Positions 1 through 12,951 of a DNA stretch of 64,000 nucleotides are shown in pieces (the stretch's first letter is position 1; each line of letters begins with the position of its first letter). The position numbers and the translations under genes are program-made. The notes beneath the pieces were generated by a model. It had not been told where the DNA came from. It was given only the letters and a program-made list of their open reading frames with translations, and did no database searches. Origin of the DNA: Siphonodentalium dalli. Taxonomy: Eukaryota; Mollusca; Scaphopoda; Gadilida; Siphonodentaliidae. The DNA is taken from positions 207,501,934 through 207,565,933 of the forward strand of contig CP136063.1 of assembly GCA_032622095.1 (NCBI GenBank). The letters are read 5' to 3'.

Positions 1-541
1 TAGCTACATCGTCATTAACATAACTATTGCGTTTAAATGCAAAACTAATGCGTTTAAACGCAATAAACATTTTTTATTGTCATCCATGTGACCGCAACGG
101 GCTTCCGTAGTATTCTCTGCTGTGTGTCTCAAACTATCGAACATCTAGCTGTGCACATATATGAAACAATGATCAGCTTCAGAGCGTGCATCTGGACTGG
201 ATACTCGCAAAATCCAATAAAGCGGAATGACATCCGACCTTGCTTGTGTTCGGAAACCTCCATAAAATCAGTGTATGTATGAATTTGCTATAATTTTCCG
301 GCCGGATCTTCATCATTGTTATGTGTTGGTTCCGCTCAACTCTCAAAAATAGAGTCGATCGACCTGACTTTGAAATCACAAGCTAAAAACAAACCACTTA
401 ACTTAGTTTACTCCGCCAATATAAAGAAGAGTGGTATATCAGGCTATTAACAGTCATTAAGAATTTACTGTTAGGCCCGACTAAGTCGAAGCAAGACCAG
501 GAAATTGTGCGAAATACGGTGGAACTCGCATAAATCCACAT
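1..541. other. 5' flank of the PAN/C-type lectin gene
   Basis: No convincing gene or repeat is visible here. The stretch precedes the first recognised exon of the lectin gene and should contain its promoter and 5' UTR, or an upstream intron. I see no clear TATA box or splice acceptor that decides between these. Confidence 0.3.
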
Positions 542-851
542 ATGTTCAGAAGTCTTTTCGCGAGCATTGAGCAATGGGTCACCTTTTGGATCGCTGTTCA
601 CATTGGAATGTCGTGGTCTGAAGTCCGCGTTGCTTTGTACAAAATCGCACCAACGGGACAAGCAATAACAACTGCCAATTCCAACCTGTTTCGCTCTCAT
701 TTTGCCACGACCCGTGCCATTTGCGCACTGGTGTGCAGTGCGAATGGCAAGTGTTATGCGTTCGAATTCGAACCCAATTCGCAGAAGTGTGATATAACAG
801 GCGACACATCTTTGCTGCCTCAGGCAGGATCTGTGTACACACGGACTTTAG
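542..851 (+). CDS. Lectin gene exon 1 (signal/PAN segment)
   Basis: The open frame reads into a strong donor (AG|GTAAGTACG, intron from 852), leaving phase 1. It encodes the possible signal sequence and the four-cysteine PAN-like segment. The 5' boundary is the first ATG and could be wrong if an upstream coding exon exists. Confidence 0.7.
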
Positions 852-3800
852 GTAAGTACGCATCTATAAGTCCTTCTTTGAAAAGCGACAGACTTCACCA
901 ATTGTATATCTTATATCTATATCTATATTTGCTAATGTCTATATGTCTGTCTGTCTGTGTTATATTGAAATTCACAGGGGACCATCTAGATGGCACCAAA
1001 GGGGTCTACCAGGGGTACATTTTTACGAGAAAGATAATGGTGAGGGTTAGGATTTTCTAAAGTCACGCCGTTGTTGTCAGGGGCAGAAAAGGGGGAGGGG
1101 CAAACAAAAATTGTCGCCGATGGCCACGAAACATATATATAATCATCCCTATGATATAAGGAATCTGATGGTGTTGTTTAAATATGCCAAGAGTGGCGCT
1201 GTTCGAGTCGGGGATGCACGGAAGGGGCAGGGGCACCAAAATTGATAAACTAAGTTTAGCGCCGAGGGACCATCTAGGTGGTAACAAACGGTCTACTAGG
1301 GGTAACATTTTACGAGAAAGATAATGGTGCGGGTTATAATTTTCTAAAGCGACGCCGTTGTCAGGGGCAGATAAAGGGGGAGGGGTAGAAAAAATGTTTG
1401 CCGGCGATTGCCACGAAACTTTTATATAATCATTCCCGTAATATGAGGAATCCAATGTGTTGTTTAAATATGTCAAACGTGGTGCCATTCACATCAGGTA
1501 TGTACGGAAGGGGAGAGGGGCACCAAAATTAATAAAACTAATTTTAACGCCGATTTCCACCAAATTGATATATATTCTTCTCCATGATACAAGGAATATA
1601 ATTGTGCGATTTAAAGACTCCAAACTGCTGTCGTTTGTATGACAGATTGTGGGATGGGCACTCAATTTGATAAGAATGGGTTTAGTCGCCGATTGCCAAC
1701 ACACTTATGCAATATCATCCCCATGGTATGAGGAGTCTATAATGGTGTTGCTTAAATCTTTCAAAAGTTTGCATCATTCGAGCCATGTGATTTAAAAACG
1801 CCATCTTGTTGCTGTTATGGTGAGAAATGGTGGTTATTGGGCAAATTTGATAAAAATTGGTTTATCAAACTTATCAATAATCATCTCCATGATATCAGGA
1901 GTCTAATTGTGTGATGTCACAAGTGGTGCCATTCGAGTCAGGGTGCATACAGTGTGAGAGGAACACAAAAAAGATGAACAATATGTTTAGCGCTGATTTC
2001 CACCAGATTGATACATATTCTCCGTGATACGAGAAAACTAATCCTGTGGATTAGATACGGCAAATTGATGCCGTTTGAATGAGCGATATGGGGCCCTAAA
2101 TTGTATACGAATTTGTATACTCGCCAATTTTATACAAAAACTTATTCAAAATCATCCAAACGGTATGAGGAGTCTAATGTGGTGACTTAATGCTGCCAAA
2201 AGTGGCGTCAATCGAGTCATGGGTGCACTGAAAGGGAGAGGGGCACCAACATTGATAAAAATAATTTTAGCGCCGATTTCCACCAAATTAGTACACATTC
2301 TTCTCCATGATACAAGGAATCTAATTGTGTGATTTAAAGACGCTATATTGGCGCTGTGAGAGATGGTGTGGGTGGGTACTAAATTTGATCAAAAAAATGT
2401 TTAGTCGCCGATTAGCACCAAACTTATAAATATTTGTCTCCATGATATCAGGAGTCTAATTGTGTGGTTTCATGATGTCAAAAGTGGTGCCATTCGAGAC
2501 AGGGGTCCACAGAGGGTGGGAGAGACACAAACATGGATAAACAATATGTTTAGTGTCGATTTCCACCAGACTGATACATATCTCCGTGATACGAGAAAAT
2601 CTAATCGTGTGGTTTAAATACGCCAAATGGGTGCTATTTGGGTGAGATATATGTGGGTTATAAGTTTGATACGAATTCGTATACTCGCAAATTTTCAACA
2701 ATTATATATATATTCATTTCCATAATGAGTCTAAGTTTGTGGTTTAAGGCGCCGCTTGAGTCCGAAATAGGGACGGGCGGGTCACCACAACTGATAGAAA
2801 TATGTTTAGTACCAATTAACATCAAATTCAAACAAGTTCTTCTAAAGTGATACGAGGAAGCAAATCGTGCGTGTTAAAAACGTCACGTTTGGTGCCAAGA
2901 TATATATTTGCAAATATATGTCTGTCTGTATGTGTTCTATATAATAACTTCACGGGGTACAATCGAGATGGCACCAAGGCGTTCTAACAGTGGTAACTTT
3001 TTACGAGGAAGATAATGGTGCATGTTAAAATATTAGAATAGCTCATGTTAATATTATAACACAATTGAGTCGGCCCCATTCAATATAGTTTCCACAAAAA
3101 GTTACAAGAGATTATTTCTTCCGAGATAAAAGAGAACGGAGTCAGTGGCACGACTTTTCAGGATCCTCCAATTCTGACATATTACAAGGTTATACCTGCC
3201 CAATATACAGAGGATATCTTTCATGTTTTAGAACAGACTCGTCGCCTAACACAAACAACTCAAAATCTCGCTCTGTGTCGGGCACATGTAGCTGCTATAG
3301 CAGCATAGCAACATTTCGTTTGAACTGAGAATAATTAGCCAGTATATAGCACAATGAACAGATGAGCAAATGGTCGTTTCTTTAAAAACATCCAGTATCT
3401 TCATGGAGATATGATAACCAGGTGTCCTCAAAATCTTAGTCTAACCCACTAGATTGATTGATACATCTCTATGTAAAACCCAATTGTCGTCTTTTATTTT
3501 TGCGAACTAATGTATTTATGATGTTCATGTTATAACATCTGAAGTATACGCAGTTGTATATAAAGAGTTCTTTATTGGTGGTACGGATTAATCGCGATAA
3601 ACAAAATGACAATCGCTCCGATCCGACAAGGTGAGCATCTACTTATATTTTGTGTGTAAGAATAGTTTTGTGATGCTATTTGGATATATAATTTATGAGA
3701 ATATGTGTAACGCTCTGAACAAGAGTATCCTCTATTCACACCATATATCCACAATATGCAGAGGGTTTCACGTCACTTTGACCTGTGCAACGCCGGGTAA

Positions 3801-6800
3801 CCCTGCTAGTACTATATATAGTATAACTACTTATGATTGAGTTCAGAACATATTTTTAAATGCGTCGTGTCATAGTTTAATTCATATTTATGTTTGTTTT
3901 GTTACTTTTACTTCTTTTTCTTTGCTCCAAATGGATTTTACCTCATTTTGGGGCGACTATATATATGTCACAATAAGGGCGAATATCTCAAATTGCTCGA
4001 TTCTGTCAGCCGTTCCGTAACTTTTTTTCTGTACAAGTGATGACTGAAATAATAAAAATTGCTGAAAAAAATTGTCTACGCCAAAACCAGGTTCAATGTA
4101 AATCGGCACTTTGTGGCCGGACTAAAAAGACAATAGGCCTACATGTTATAAGCAAGGTTGTGGCCGCACCAAAATCCCGTTTGAAAGCAGAACAATTCTT
4201 TTGTTTTTTTCATTAGATGCAATAGACATCATATCGGTATCATTACATATATAAGACATTCGACACATACTTTATCTTGACGCATAACTCTATCCGCTTG
4301 TTGTATCACTTAGATTACATATGGTTACCGTGGAGTAATACCTATTGGTATTGTCTTCATATTAACATTTAGTGACACACGCTCGATATTAAGTGATAGT
4401 ATTATCAACATTAGTGCTAAACACGAAATTCTCAATATGGTTCAGTGTTAAACTTTGTTATCAACTTATCAAATGTTCGCTACCTAATTTTCAAAAGATA
4501 AGTCTGAGTGTCATGCTTAGTATTTGTGAGAAATTACAATTCTACGAAATATACGAAAATCTCCATAAACATGTAGGGTTCGCCATTGCATTTTGCAACT
4601 GATACCATAAAAGAGAAAACAGATAATAGCGCTTATATCAGCATGCATGGTTAATCGTTTTCGTTCAACTAATTAATCTATGATCAGTACTGGACCGTGG
4701 GTCCCCAATGAATAATATGCTGACTACTTGGAAATTTCCAACAAAATCCAAGATCGCAGCCGAAAAATGCATACAGATCACGATCTGAATTTGAATAATC
4801 AATGGACATGCCAGCAATATTGACAAAAGATTACAGCCCTAGTCCACATATTACTCCTAAAAAGATCCAAATAAAATTTATTGATTTTGGAAAATATCGC
4901 TAATATATGGGGAATATCTGTTGAAATTCCAAGATGGCTGCCAAACTCCAAGATGAAGGTATGGTGACACTCTATACTTGTGTAAATTATCATGCTTTAG
5001 TCTCACATTGAACAATTATTGCACTGACCAATATCACTAATGGCATTAATCTACACCACTATCAGAACAATTGTATCATATGTTTGGTCTGAAAATTCCA
5101 ACCAATGTTGTTTCCGTCATTAAATTTCCACCTATTGAAAATGTTGGCAAAAGTTGGGGAGGAGTAGAGATAGACACCCTCTGGTCGCCATGTCCATGTG
5201 CTGTCATCACGACTATTGTCTGAGCGCTGGGAAAGAGTCCCTATAAGAAGTTAGGAAACTATTTTATTCCCACAAATTGGAATAAAACGTGCATGCATCA
5301 AAACTTTGAACACGGTGACGAATAAGCACAATCCACATACCATCCCTGGTTAACTGGCCCAGCTATGATGTTGGTAGGTCCTGTAATTTTACTATGATGT
5401 TGGTAGATCCTCCAATTTTACTATGATGTTGGTCCAATTTATTATGATGTTGGTGGTCCTGCCGAATATACCGTTATTTTTAATTTGTCATTTTATTTTC
5501 GGTGATTAGCTAATCCGATCAATTTGAGAAAAATCCGGTGTTTGTATGAAACATCCAAAAACATAGTAATACAGGTTGAAATATTTTAATAATTGCTGCA
5601 TGCCTGATATTTACAAAACTACAGAAATACTCGTTCGTAATAGCATCATTGTCACTAGCGTCACCATATATAGCAATTGGGCAGGATCCAAATCTTCATT
5701 AACATATCGACCAATTAGTATTGAAACTATTCGCCGTAGAAATGTTTTGAAACTTGAAAATACCATGCAGCTATACCACTGGAACCTTTCTTGTAGGAGA
5801 CTGTCCAACGACCTACACATACGACGCACTTCTCAGACTTTGTTATAAACATATAACGACTCCAATGAATTTCAATACAGCTCAACTATATTGCGAAAAC
5901 GATGGCGGACATTTGGCGATCACAGACGATGCTACACGATTCAATTTCTTTGCGGATTTCCTCAGGACAACCGGTTAGTGCCACAAACGTTGATTAAAAC
6001 CCAACTCGTTTGTTCTACCTCGACCTTCTATTTCTCAGAATGGGCACTTTATACTATGCTTTATAACACAAGTCGACATCGGACCCCAGGACGTTCATGT
6101 TTTTACCACAAGTCGGCATTCGTAATCTAGAACGCCCGTGTGCACAATGAGCTCCCCACGGAGGCCTCAAATGAGAATTAGTGCTCTGCTACACCCGCCC
6201 ACAAGACTAAACATATACACAGAGTTTATGAACCGCACGTGATTCAAGTATTTGTCGGTAGATGTGTGCTGCTCATTTGCATATCATGGGGTAACACTCA
6301 CATTGGAACTATAATGTCAACAGTAATGGAGTAATGGAGACAACACTATCCTGACAATATGAATGCATGGTTCCGGTCAAGCATATATTTCTATGCACAC
6401 GTGAGCAAAATACAATTGCGTCGACAGTAATATGCCATGTTCAGCCCAACAACAAATATCTTATCATGTTTGCGTACATCGACGTTTATTTTCGAACAAA
6501 GTTGTCCCGCGTGTCATTTTGCCTATTTTGTTCACGACAAAGTCCACATACAAAGTCCACTCACACGTAAACGTCTCATTTATTGGAATGTTTCATCTGT
6601 ATAAATGTAATTTCTCCTTGTATATTATTAAACTGTGTTTTAAATATGAGGTAAGCCTTTGCGGATGGTATTTCTGTTAAAATAGTCAATTAATTGAACC
6701 CGCCATGAAGAGAAAGAATATTATATGATAGACAAGTTGTGTTCTTATACCAATCATAAATTTCATGCTATTGTCATGTTAGTACTCTGTTATTTAAACA

Positions 6801-8944
6801 CACAACACAGTACGCAAACACAATGCTATAAGCAAAACATTCAAACCGGGGAGATCTCTCTGGGGGTCTTTGGTTATAAATGCCACGAAGTTGTTTACAA
6901 TATAACGGTATAGTGCTTGTTAATCCACGCCTCTCAAGATTTCGGTGTTGAATGGGTCACCGTGAATAACTCTCCTAAAAAGATCCTCACGGTGTTGAGT
7001 GTTTTGCTTATTGCTGACTATTTATATAAACAAACGTTCGGCTCACATAAAGTCTGATTTGTGGATAATATCACATTCATACTATAATTAATATGCTCTG
7101 CTATTAATATATTCTAGAGGAAATTTTCATAATTTGGTAACTGTTATTATAAAATTACATGTATAGCATACAACGAAGGCCATCCGTACATTTAAGTCGA
7201 TTAAAGGACTCGCGACTGGGAATTCGTCAACTAAATTATCTCGGCCTGCGGCCCCGACCATCTACTTTACGAATGTCCAGAAGCTCGTTCATTAACCCTG
7301 ACTAAACTAAACGGAAATGGCTCATTCGAACCCCGAAATTATCTATACATCATTCAGTAAGAGGTAGCTCAAAACATACATACGATTTCCAAACAAGTTA
7401 TTTGATATAAATATATAGCGCTGAAAATACGTGTTTTGTTTCTTATAGTTTTCCATAAATTTGAGATCGTTTCTGTCGGTTCGAATTTTTTAGTCAGGCT
7501 CGCGTATAAATTGCACACGGAGACTATTGGATGAACATCTACACATATCTTCGCTCTGAAACGTCATAATGTTTAGTAATAAAACAAAGAGAAAGCATGC
7601 AATGCAGTGCGTGAAACTTTTAAATTGTTTCATGTTGACGCATTAATAACAAAATTTAATTCAGTCAAAACAAACCTACCTGTACTCTTCACTCGTGTCC
7701 GCAACGGGGTTTAACTCAATATTTACCCGCAGCGGATATTGTAGGATGACCAGCGTGCTATCAAATACCACAATTTATCGCAATTGGTCCAGCGTACTGC
7801 AGGTAAATGGCCTGAATATATCGTACAACAAAAGTGGAGGGGTGACACCGGGGTCTTCTTAAATGTATACACTCTAAATCGGATTGAGTAAAATTACTCA
7901 GCACAATCAACGCAGGGTAACAATTTACTCAACACACGGTAACAATTTACCCAACAGTAATTTTCCTTCTTATAGTTGGACGATTGTTTGTACCCGTATA
8001 TATAAACTAATATCGGGCAAATTGTCACCCTGCGTTGAGTAAAAACATTGCCCAACTATATGGTAAATATACCCAACATTCGCGTGGTGCTATATGCACC
8101 ATTGTGTTGGGTAAAGTTTTACACAACTTGATTTAGAGTGCATGCCCCTCGATATTCACATAATAAATATGCGAAATTGACATTCAAAGCTGGATCGTTA
8201 ACATTCAAAATATCACACAAATCCGCCCTGTGATGACTGGGTTATTTTGATCTTCGAATTTGTTACTCACGGGTGGAGCTAATTTTTATATTCCCCGCCA
8301 AACTTCATTAGTGGAGATACCTATTCGTGCTAACCGCAATAGATCGTAAATTATATGTCATGTCAACTCCTAGTGTTATATATTAACACATGCATATATA
8401 GTATATGGCAAACAATTATTACAGACAATGGGATTGGATGACAAGATTAGTGCTGGTCTCACTTATGGGTACATCCTCTCCCACTGACACTGTTGATGGT
8501 GTCGTCACTGTATTTGTTTATTTGTGTTAATCACCGTGGTCGTTTACTCATCCACTATAAGGGTACGTTCATACACTCGCACATTTGCCAGACAATCGTT
8601 TTCAGGTATTTTGGTATAGAAAGCTACAAAACTTGACAGTATATATGAACGTACCCTTCCTTACACCGTGCCATTAACTCAATCATTCTCCATTTCCAGA
8701 TCCGGGTCTCGTGAGAAGTTGGGTGGATGGGAACGATACGGTGCAAGACGAGGTATGGGCACTCAGGGATGGAAGAGAAATGAGACAAACATTCCCAACT
8801 TATCCACTCAGCGTCTATGTCAGTGAAAAGTGCCTGGAAATCATCATCAGACACAATAGTGACCCACCAAACACTGCAAGACACAACAGCCTCACATGCT
8901 TCACGAAAATCACTTCGTTGTGCGAAATTGACATCGAACTGTAG
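542..8944 (+). CDS. PAN/apple-like plus C-type lectin domain protein (3 exons)
   Basis: Exons at 542-851, 5797-5973 and 8700-8944 join with matching phase-1 junctions to give 732 nt, that is 243 residues plus stop. Residues 1-25 are fairly hydrophobic (WVTFWIAVHIG) and could be a signal peptide or anchor. Residues about 50-100 look like a PAN/apple segment, with Cys61, Cys65, Cys71 and Cys83 and the core CYAFEFEP. Residues 105-243 form a C-type lectin domain: an extra N-terminal pair (Cys106/Cys119), the two canonical pairs Cys136/Cys237 and Cys207/Cys229, and the motifs GGHLA and WVDGND. The calcium/sugar signatures EPN or QPD and the terminal WND are absent, so classical calcium-dependent sugar binding is doubtful. 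By family it should act extracellularly in recognition or adhesion. The start Met is the first in the open frame and is not certain; Met23 is an alternative. Confidence 0.8.
960..3040. repeat. Degenerate ~140-bp tandem array with higher-order period
   Basis: Units carry a recurring core (TTTAGCGCCGATTTCCACC or variants) followed by CATGATA-AGGAGTCTAATTGTGTG. Cores occur near 1229, 1521, 1660, 1839, 1965, 2100, 2243, 2376, 2526, 2658 and 2790. Alternating unit types repeat about every 560 bp (for example the 1965/2100 pair returns at 2526/2658). A TCTGTCTGT segment followed by ATGGCACCAA opens the array near 940 and returns near 2920. Confidence 0.8.
5363..5460. repeat. Short tandem repeat, CTATGATGTTGGT unit
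   Basis: Four imperfect copies of a unit of about 30-35 bp beginning TATGATGTTGGT follow one another inside intron 1 of the lectin gene. Confidence 0.75.
5797..5973 (+). CDS. Lectin gene exon 2 (N-terminal half of C-type lectin domain)
   Basis: The acceptor TTTCTTGTAG precedes 5797 and the donor G|GTTAGTG follows 5973, both in phase 1. It encodes DCPTTYTY through FFADFLRTT, with Cys106, Cys119 and Cys136 and the typical AQLYCENDGGHLA stretch of the C-type lectin fold. Confidence 0.85.
7870..8140. mobile_element. MITE-like element with CACTCTAAATC inverted ends
   Basis: The segment begins CACTCTAAATC and ends GATTTAGAGTG. Inside lie oppositely oriented blocks (TGAGTAAAATTACTCA, GGGTAACAATTTACTC against GTTGGGTAAAG). 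No convincing target duplication is visible at its edges. The ends resemble the CACTCTTAAAA end near 12930, so the two may be related. Confidence 0.6.
8559..8658. mobile_element. Small inverted-repeat element next to exon 3
   Basis: A 100-bp segment starts AAGGGTACGTTCATA and ends with its reverse complement TATGAACGTACCCTT. It lies only about 40 bp upstream of the exon 3 acceptor, where a branch point would normally be. Confidence 0.7.
8700..8944 (+). CDS. Lectin gene exon 3 (C-terminal half of C-type lectin domain)
   Basis: It follows the acceptor CATTTCCAG and keeps the phase left by exon 2. It encodes WVDGND, then Cys207-Leu-Glu-Ile, Cys229 and Cys237, and ends at a TAG at 8942. No AATAAA is obvious in the next few hundred bases, so the transcript end is not located. 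Confidence 0.85.
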
Positions 8945-9076
8945 ACAGCTAGAAGTCAAACGGATGAACTAGAACCAACATGAGAACAATGTTTCTGAAA
9001 TACAGTATATAATTATGATGCTATCAAGATAACTTTAATTAACCCAGCTTTTGTCATAATATAGATTGCTTTAAAT

Positions 9077-9240
9077 AAGGATTAACTGTCATGTGGACTG
9101 TTTTTATGGAGATGTAACCGTGAGGTAAGTGGACAAAACTTGTGTAAAACCCGAAGGAATTCGGGTTTTACATACAAGTTATGACCACTTACCTCACGGT
9201 TACATCTCCATAAAAATAGTCCACATGACAGTTAATCCTT
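9077..9240. mobile_element. Near-perfect 164-bp palindrome (foldback MITE)
   Basis: The arm from AAGGATTAACTGTCATG through ACTTACCTCACGG is repeated in reverse on the other side of a centre near CCGAAGGAATTCGG. It lies about 130 bp downstream of the lectin stop codon, so it may fall in the 3' UTR. Confidence 0.85.
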
Positions 9241-9458
9241 ATATTTATATACATTTAGCGAAAAAGCCACTTTTGTAAATGTATTTAAATCGAAAAGTGT
9301 ATCGTGACAAAAACAGCCCAAAATACACAATAGCACCCTTGGCAAAAGTTAATAGGAACAATTTCTCTTCATATTGAAACCCGATGATGTATTAAGTCAA
9401 TCCTGCGCGAGTCCAAATACGCCCAAAACATTACGCGTTCGTCTTTCCAAACCCAACA

Positions 9459-10090
9459 CTGTAAAAAGGACTGTGTGGCAGCTTCCACACAATGACTGTG
9501 TGGAGGCATTATCTGAACATAAATGTGTACACAATACACACATATGTGTGTATCACCCAATATCCACACATATATGTGTACATCACCACACATATTTGTA
9601 TGTGACGTCGGTTTTTTTAAATTTCACGTGGTGGTCACGCGCGCGTCGTTGTTTCGTACAGGCTCACAGGCTGCCGTAAAGTGTACACATGGAGTCTTGT
9701 TGATTGTGGTGGATCTCGAAATTCGATATATTGGTCGGTCTCTTCGATTATTTCTATAGTTAAGGTAAGATTATATTTAAATTGGCAAGATATTCACCTT
9801 TGTGAGAATTTCCGTATCTATTTTGTATAAAACATGATTGAACGAAATAATAAACTTGATTTGGATTTTCTGATTCATCAATTCCCTGTCGCATAGTCAT
9901 ATATTTACATTTTAGAGTTGTGCGTTTATCTGGGTTTATCTGTTGTTTCTGTGGTCTATATGATACACATCTTTCCGAAGCACAAAACCTGCTCGAAAAT
10001 TGTCTTTATGTAAATTGACAAATTCAACTGTGTGGTGAAGACATTTACTGAACAAATGTGTGTTCATCACATACACACTATATATTATAC
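9459..10090. repeat. ACACA/TGTGT mini-palindrome region
   Basis: It opens with CACTGTAAAAAGGACTGTGTGG, an end related to that at about 12930, and contains several short palindromes such as CCACACAATGACTGTGTGG and ACACATATATGTGT. A second small cluster sits at 10025-10085. Confidence 0.55.
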
Positions 10091-12370
10091 AGCGTGCTTT
10101 AAACCAGAACCACAATTTTATTATTTTGCACGGTAAGGTTCTCATGTTGATAAAGTAACGACGTTTTTTGTGTTTATATGGAATGCAGATGAGAGGAAAT
10201 ATATACTGAGACCAGTGACGTGGCGACAGGGCGGATATTGGGAAGGGTGTGTCTATAACCCTATCCCAAACCTCGGTAAAATTTACTAAAAATTCCAAAG
10301 TTTTACACCACATGCATTATAATAGGTTGAAATTATTCTCTTTGTTTGATTTTTCAACCAGTAATTAGTGGGAAATTTATAGTTTTTTTTAGACAAACAG
10401 TAGCATATTTTTCTACTTTTGGTAAAACAAAAATGGCCTCAAATGGCCATCGGGTGGAAGACTTCCATTTGGTTGGAAATTCTAATAGTTGGAAAGCTTG
10501 AGGTACCAATTGGAAAATTCAGAACGAGAGGGGGGTGTGCAAATATAATTCTACAAATATGGTTCAAGGGGGATGGTGGGGTGTACTTCGACATTTGAAG
10601 GTGGACACCCCCCCCCCCCCACCAACGGCGACCACTGAGCCGCGTCCATGAATGAGACTTGTGGCTGTCATTGAAATGCCCTAGTCGCATACTACGAAGT
10701 TCTATATGACATGTGGCACCCGGAATCACACAAAATGTGTGAAATTGGTGTTTCAAATTAATTTAATTTGAATATGATGAGCATCACTGTTGCAATAAAC
10801 CTTGAAATACCACAATGGACGATCAATGTACCAAGGGAAACAAATTGTTGGGTGGGTGGGTGGGGTATTTATTTGTCAATTATATTGGTGGTTTACCAAG
10901 ACGATGTGAAAAATTAACATGCATAATTTGGCTCCTCTGCTATGTATAACTTGCGTAAATTTGGTTACCGAGGGAGGGGCCCGGGGGGGGGGGGGTGATG
11001 TCGTATATCTAATACATATGTAGCCACCGTTTGTGTCCAAAACTTTAAATTGTGAAGAATATTATGTCATTCAATAAATGTCATAGCAAATAATGAACTT
11101 AGAAATAATCTAAAATTATAAATACTGCAGAATAGTGAGATGTGTCATTAAAGTATTATTAGCATTTGGACTAAGTGACGTACATGGTGAAGAGTTATCG
11201 TTTATACTATAAAAAAGGGGTGGGGGGCTATGAATGTATTGTGTTATATATAGCTACAATTCCTCATGTAAAATTGCAAATTTCCCGTGTCATGATTGCG
11301 CTTAATGAGGCATCGATCTGGCCATATAGATAAAGTAAAATATATTTATAAATTGTCCGAACATTCATTATGTGAAGCTATAATGAGTAGTACATGTATA
11401 TATTTAGTATCATTCAAAAACTATATTCCTTTCTGAAAATGCGCTCTTTAATGTATGAATTATAATACTGTTATAGATGTACATACAATGTGTACTGTAA
11501 ATAATATTCCCAATGGCATGTTATAAACAAAATAACTTCTCTGCTTACAGGTTCAATGGTGAAATCATGGCGGTCACGCGGTGTAACGTCGATGTAAATA
11601 ACAAGATATGGACATGGCTGCCTTGGCAACGACGCAGATAAACTATAATCAACCAACCAAGAACCACGGTGGAATGTATGAGTTAGACACAAATTCCACA
11701 GTCAATGATTTTGGTATACATATGATGTCATGTGCTGTAATTTGGTTTCTGTGCAAGAGGCGATTACATTCAAAAAGACTATCCTCTTTGGAGCCCTTAA
11801 TTTTCTTGTATAGTTCAAGGGATCTCAGAAAGCTTCAGTTAGTTTTAGAGCTTGTTCTTCTACACACGTGAGGGTGAGTCTGATGTAAGACAGCCAACCA
11901 GTAGCAATATATATGTATATATAGCAGAGACTGACTTTCGAATTGTTCCAATACATTCAAGTTGAAGGAAAATTCTAGTTATTGATGTGAAACCCATTAA
12001 TGGAACTGAAACATGCACGCTTATAGTTTAAAGGATAACCAAAATATTACGTGAATGTGTTAAACGGCTGTTTGTTTTGTGTCTTTGTATTATTGAAATT
12101 AAAGACTATAGCTATACTATATCATTCGACAATCACGATTTCTGCTGTGTACACAAAAGAAGGCCGCGGACCCCCGGGATATGCATGTTTGCTGTTTGAT
12201 AAGTTAATATTCGAAAACGTCCAGCGCAGCACGTCAATCATCAGTAGACTATAACATTTCATATGTATGGCGGGAAAAAAAGGTCCAACGATAGCCGAAC
12301 TATATGTTTGGCCAATAAATATCGGTAAACACTCTTCGTTGAATATGATTTTTTTTTGCAGGATTAGCAG
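10091..12370. other. Intergenic stretch without recognisable gene
   Basis: AT-rich DNA with poly-C/poly-G tracts at about 10608-10620 and 10982-10995, and one block near 10440-10620 related to the GGAAATTTCC repeat family. Open frames are short and of low complexity; none resembles a protein I know. Confidence 0.5.
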
Positions 12371-12951
12371 CCTATTGTTTGGATCGACCACACACTTTTG
12401 TACACATGTAATGAACACATATGTGTTGTCTTGCCCAACAGCATTGTGTACAAGAACAATACAAAATAGTGTAATGGCGGTGAACACTATTGTTTGGATC
12501 AACCACACAAATGTGTACGCATGTGATTAACACATATGTGTAGTCTCGCCCAACAACATTGTGTACAATAACAATACAAACGTGTGTGGTAGCGGCGAAC
12601 ATATTGTTTCCTTAGTGCAAACATATTTGTGTCCATTCAACGAACAAATAAATGTGCTGGACCCAAACATCTTTGTGTGTGTCAACTACACAACTTTGTA
12701 GGTCAGTAACCACACATAAACTGTTCATCTGCATCCGCACAATCTTGTGCGCAACTTAGCACACATTTAATGTGTGCCTACAAAGAACAAGTTGTTTTGG
12801 TCGATCCACACAGTATGTTCGCCACCACCACACAACAGATGTGTGGTCATTTGCCACACAATTCACCACACAATGTTGTTGTCGATCAAATGGCTACACA
12901 AACTGTGTGGTAACTGTGTGGATCTACCACACAGTCGTTTTAAGAGTGAAT
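12371..12951. repeat. Cluster of a dozen or so ACACA-spacer-TGTGT palindromes
   Basis: Short inverted pairs of the form CCACACA...TGTGTGG or ACACAT..ATGTGT occur every 25-50 bp over 580 bp, with two longer blocks repeated directly (TGTTTGGATC with AACACATATGTGT at about 12376 and 12491). It closes with CCACACAGTCGTTTTAAGAGTG, the mirror image of an element end. Confidence 0.65.

Larger units (their letters stand above)
852..5796 (+). other. Lectin gene intron 1
   Basis: This intron of about 4.9 kb carries a degenerate tandem array in its first 2 kb and a short 34-bp repeat at 5363-5460. The part from 2936 to 5362 shows only AT-rich unique-looking DNA, with two AAGATGGC-type repeat scraps near 4745 and 4930. 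It ends with the acceptor TTTCTTGTAG before 5797. Confidence 0.7.
5974..8699 (+). other. Lectin gene intron 2
   Basis: An intron of 2.7 kb between the two halves of the lectin domain, ending CATTTCCAG. Apart from two inverted-repeat elements (7870-8140 and 8559-8658), I see no structure; open frames here are short and unlike proteins. Confidence 0.65.

Noticed and set aside
1063-1488. 141-codon minus-strand frame
   Set aside because: It lies in the degenerate tandem array and repeats itself within the frame (YLNNTLDSSYYGNDYIKV-like blocks), as expected of repeat DNA.
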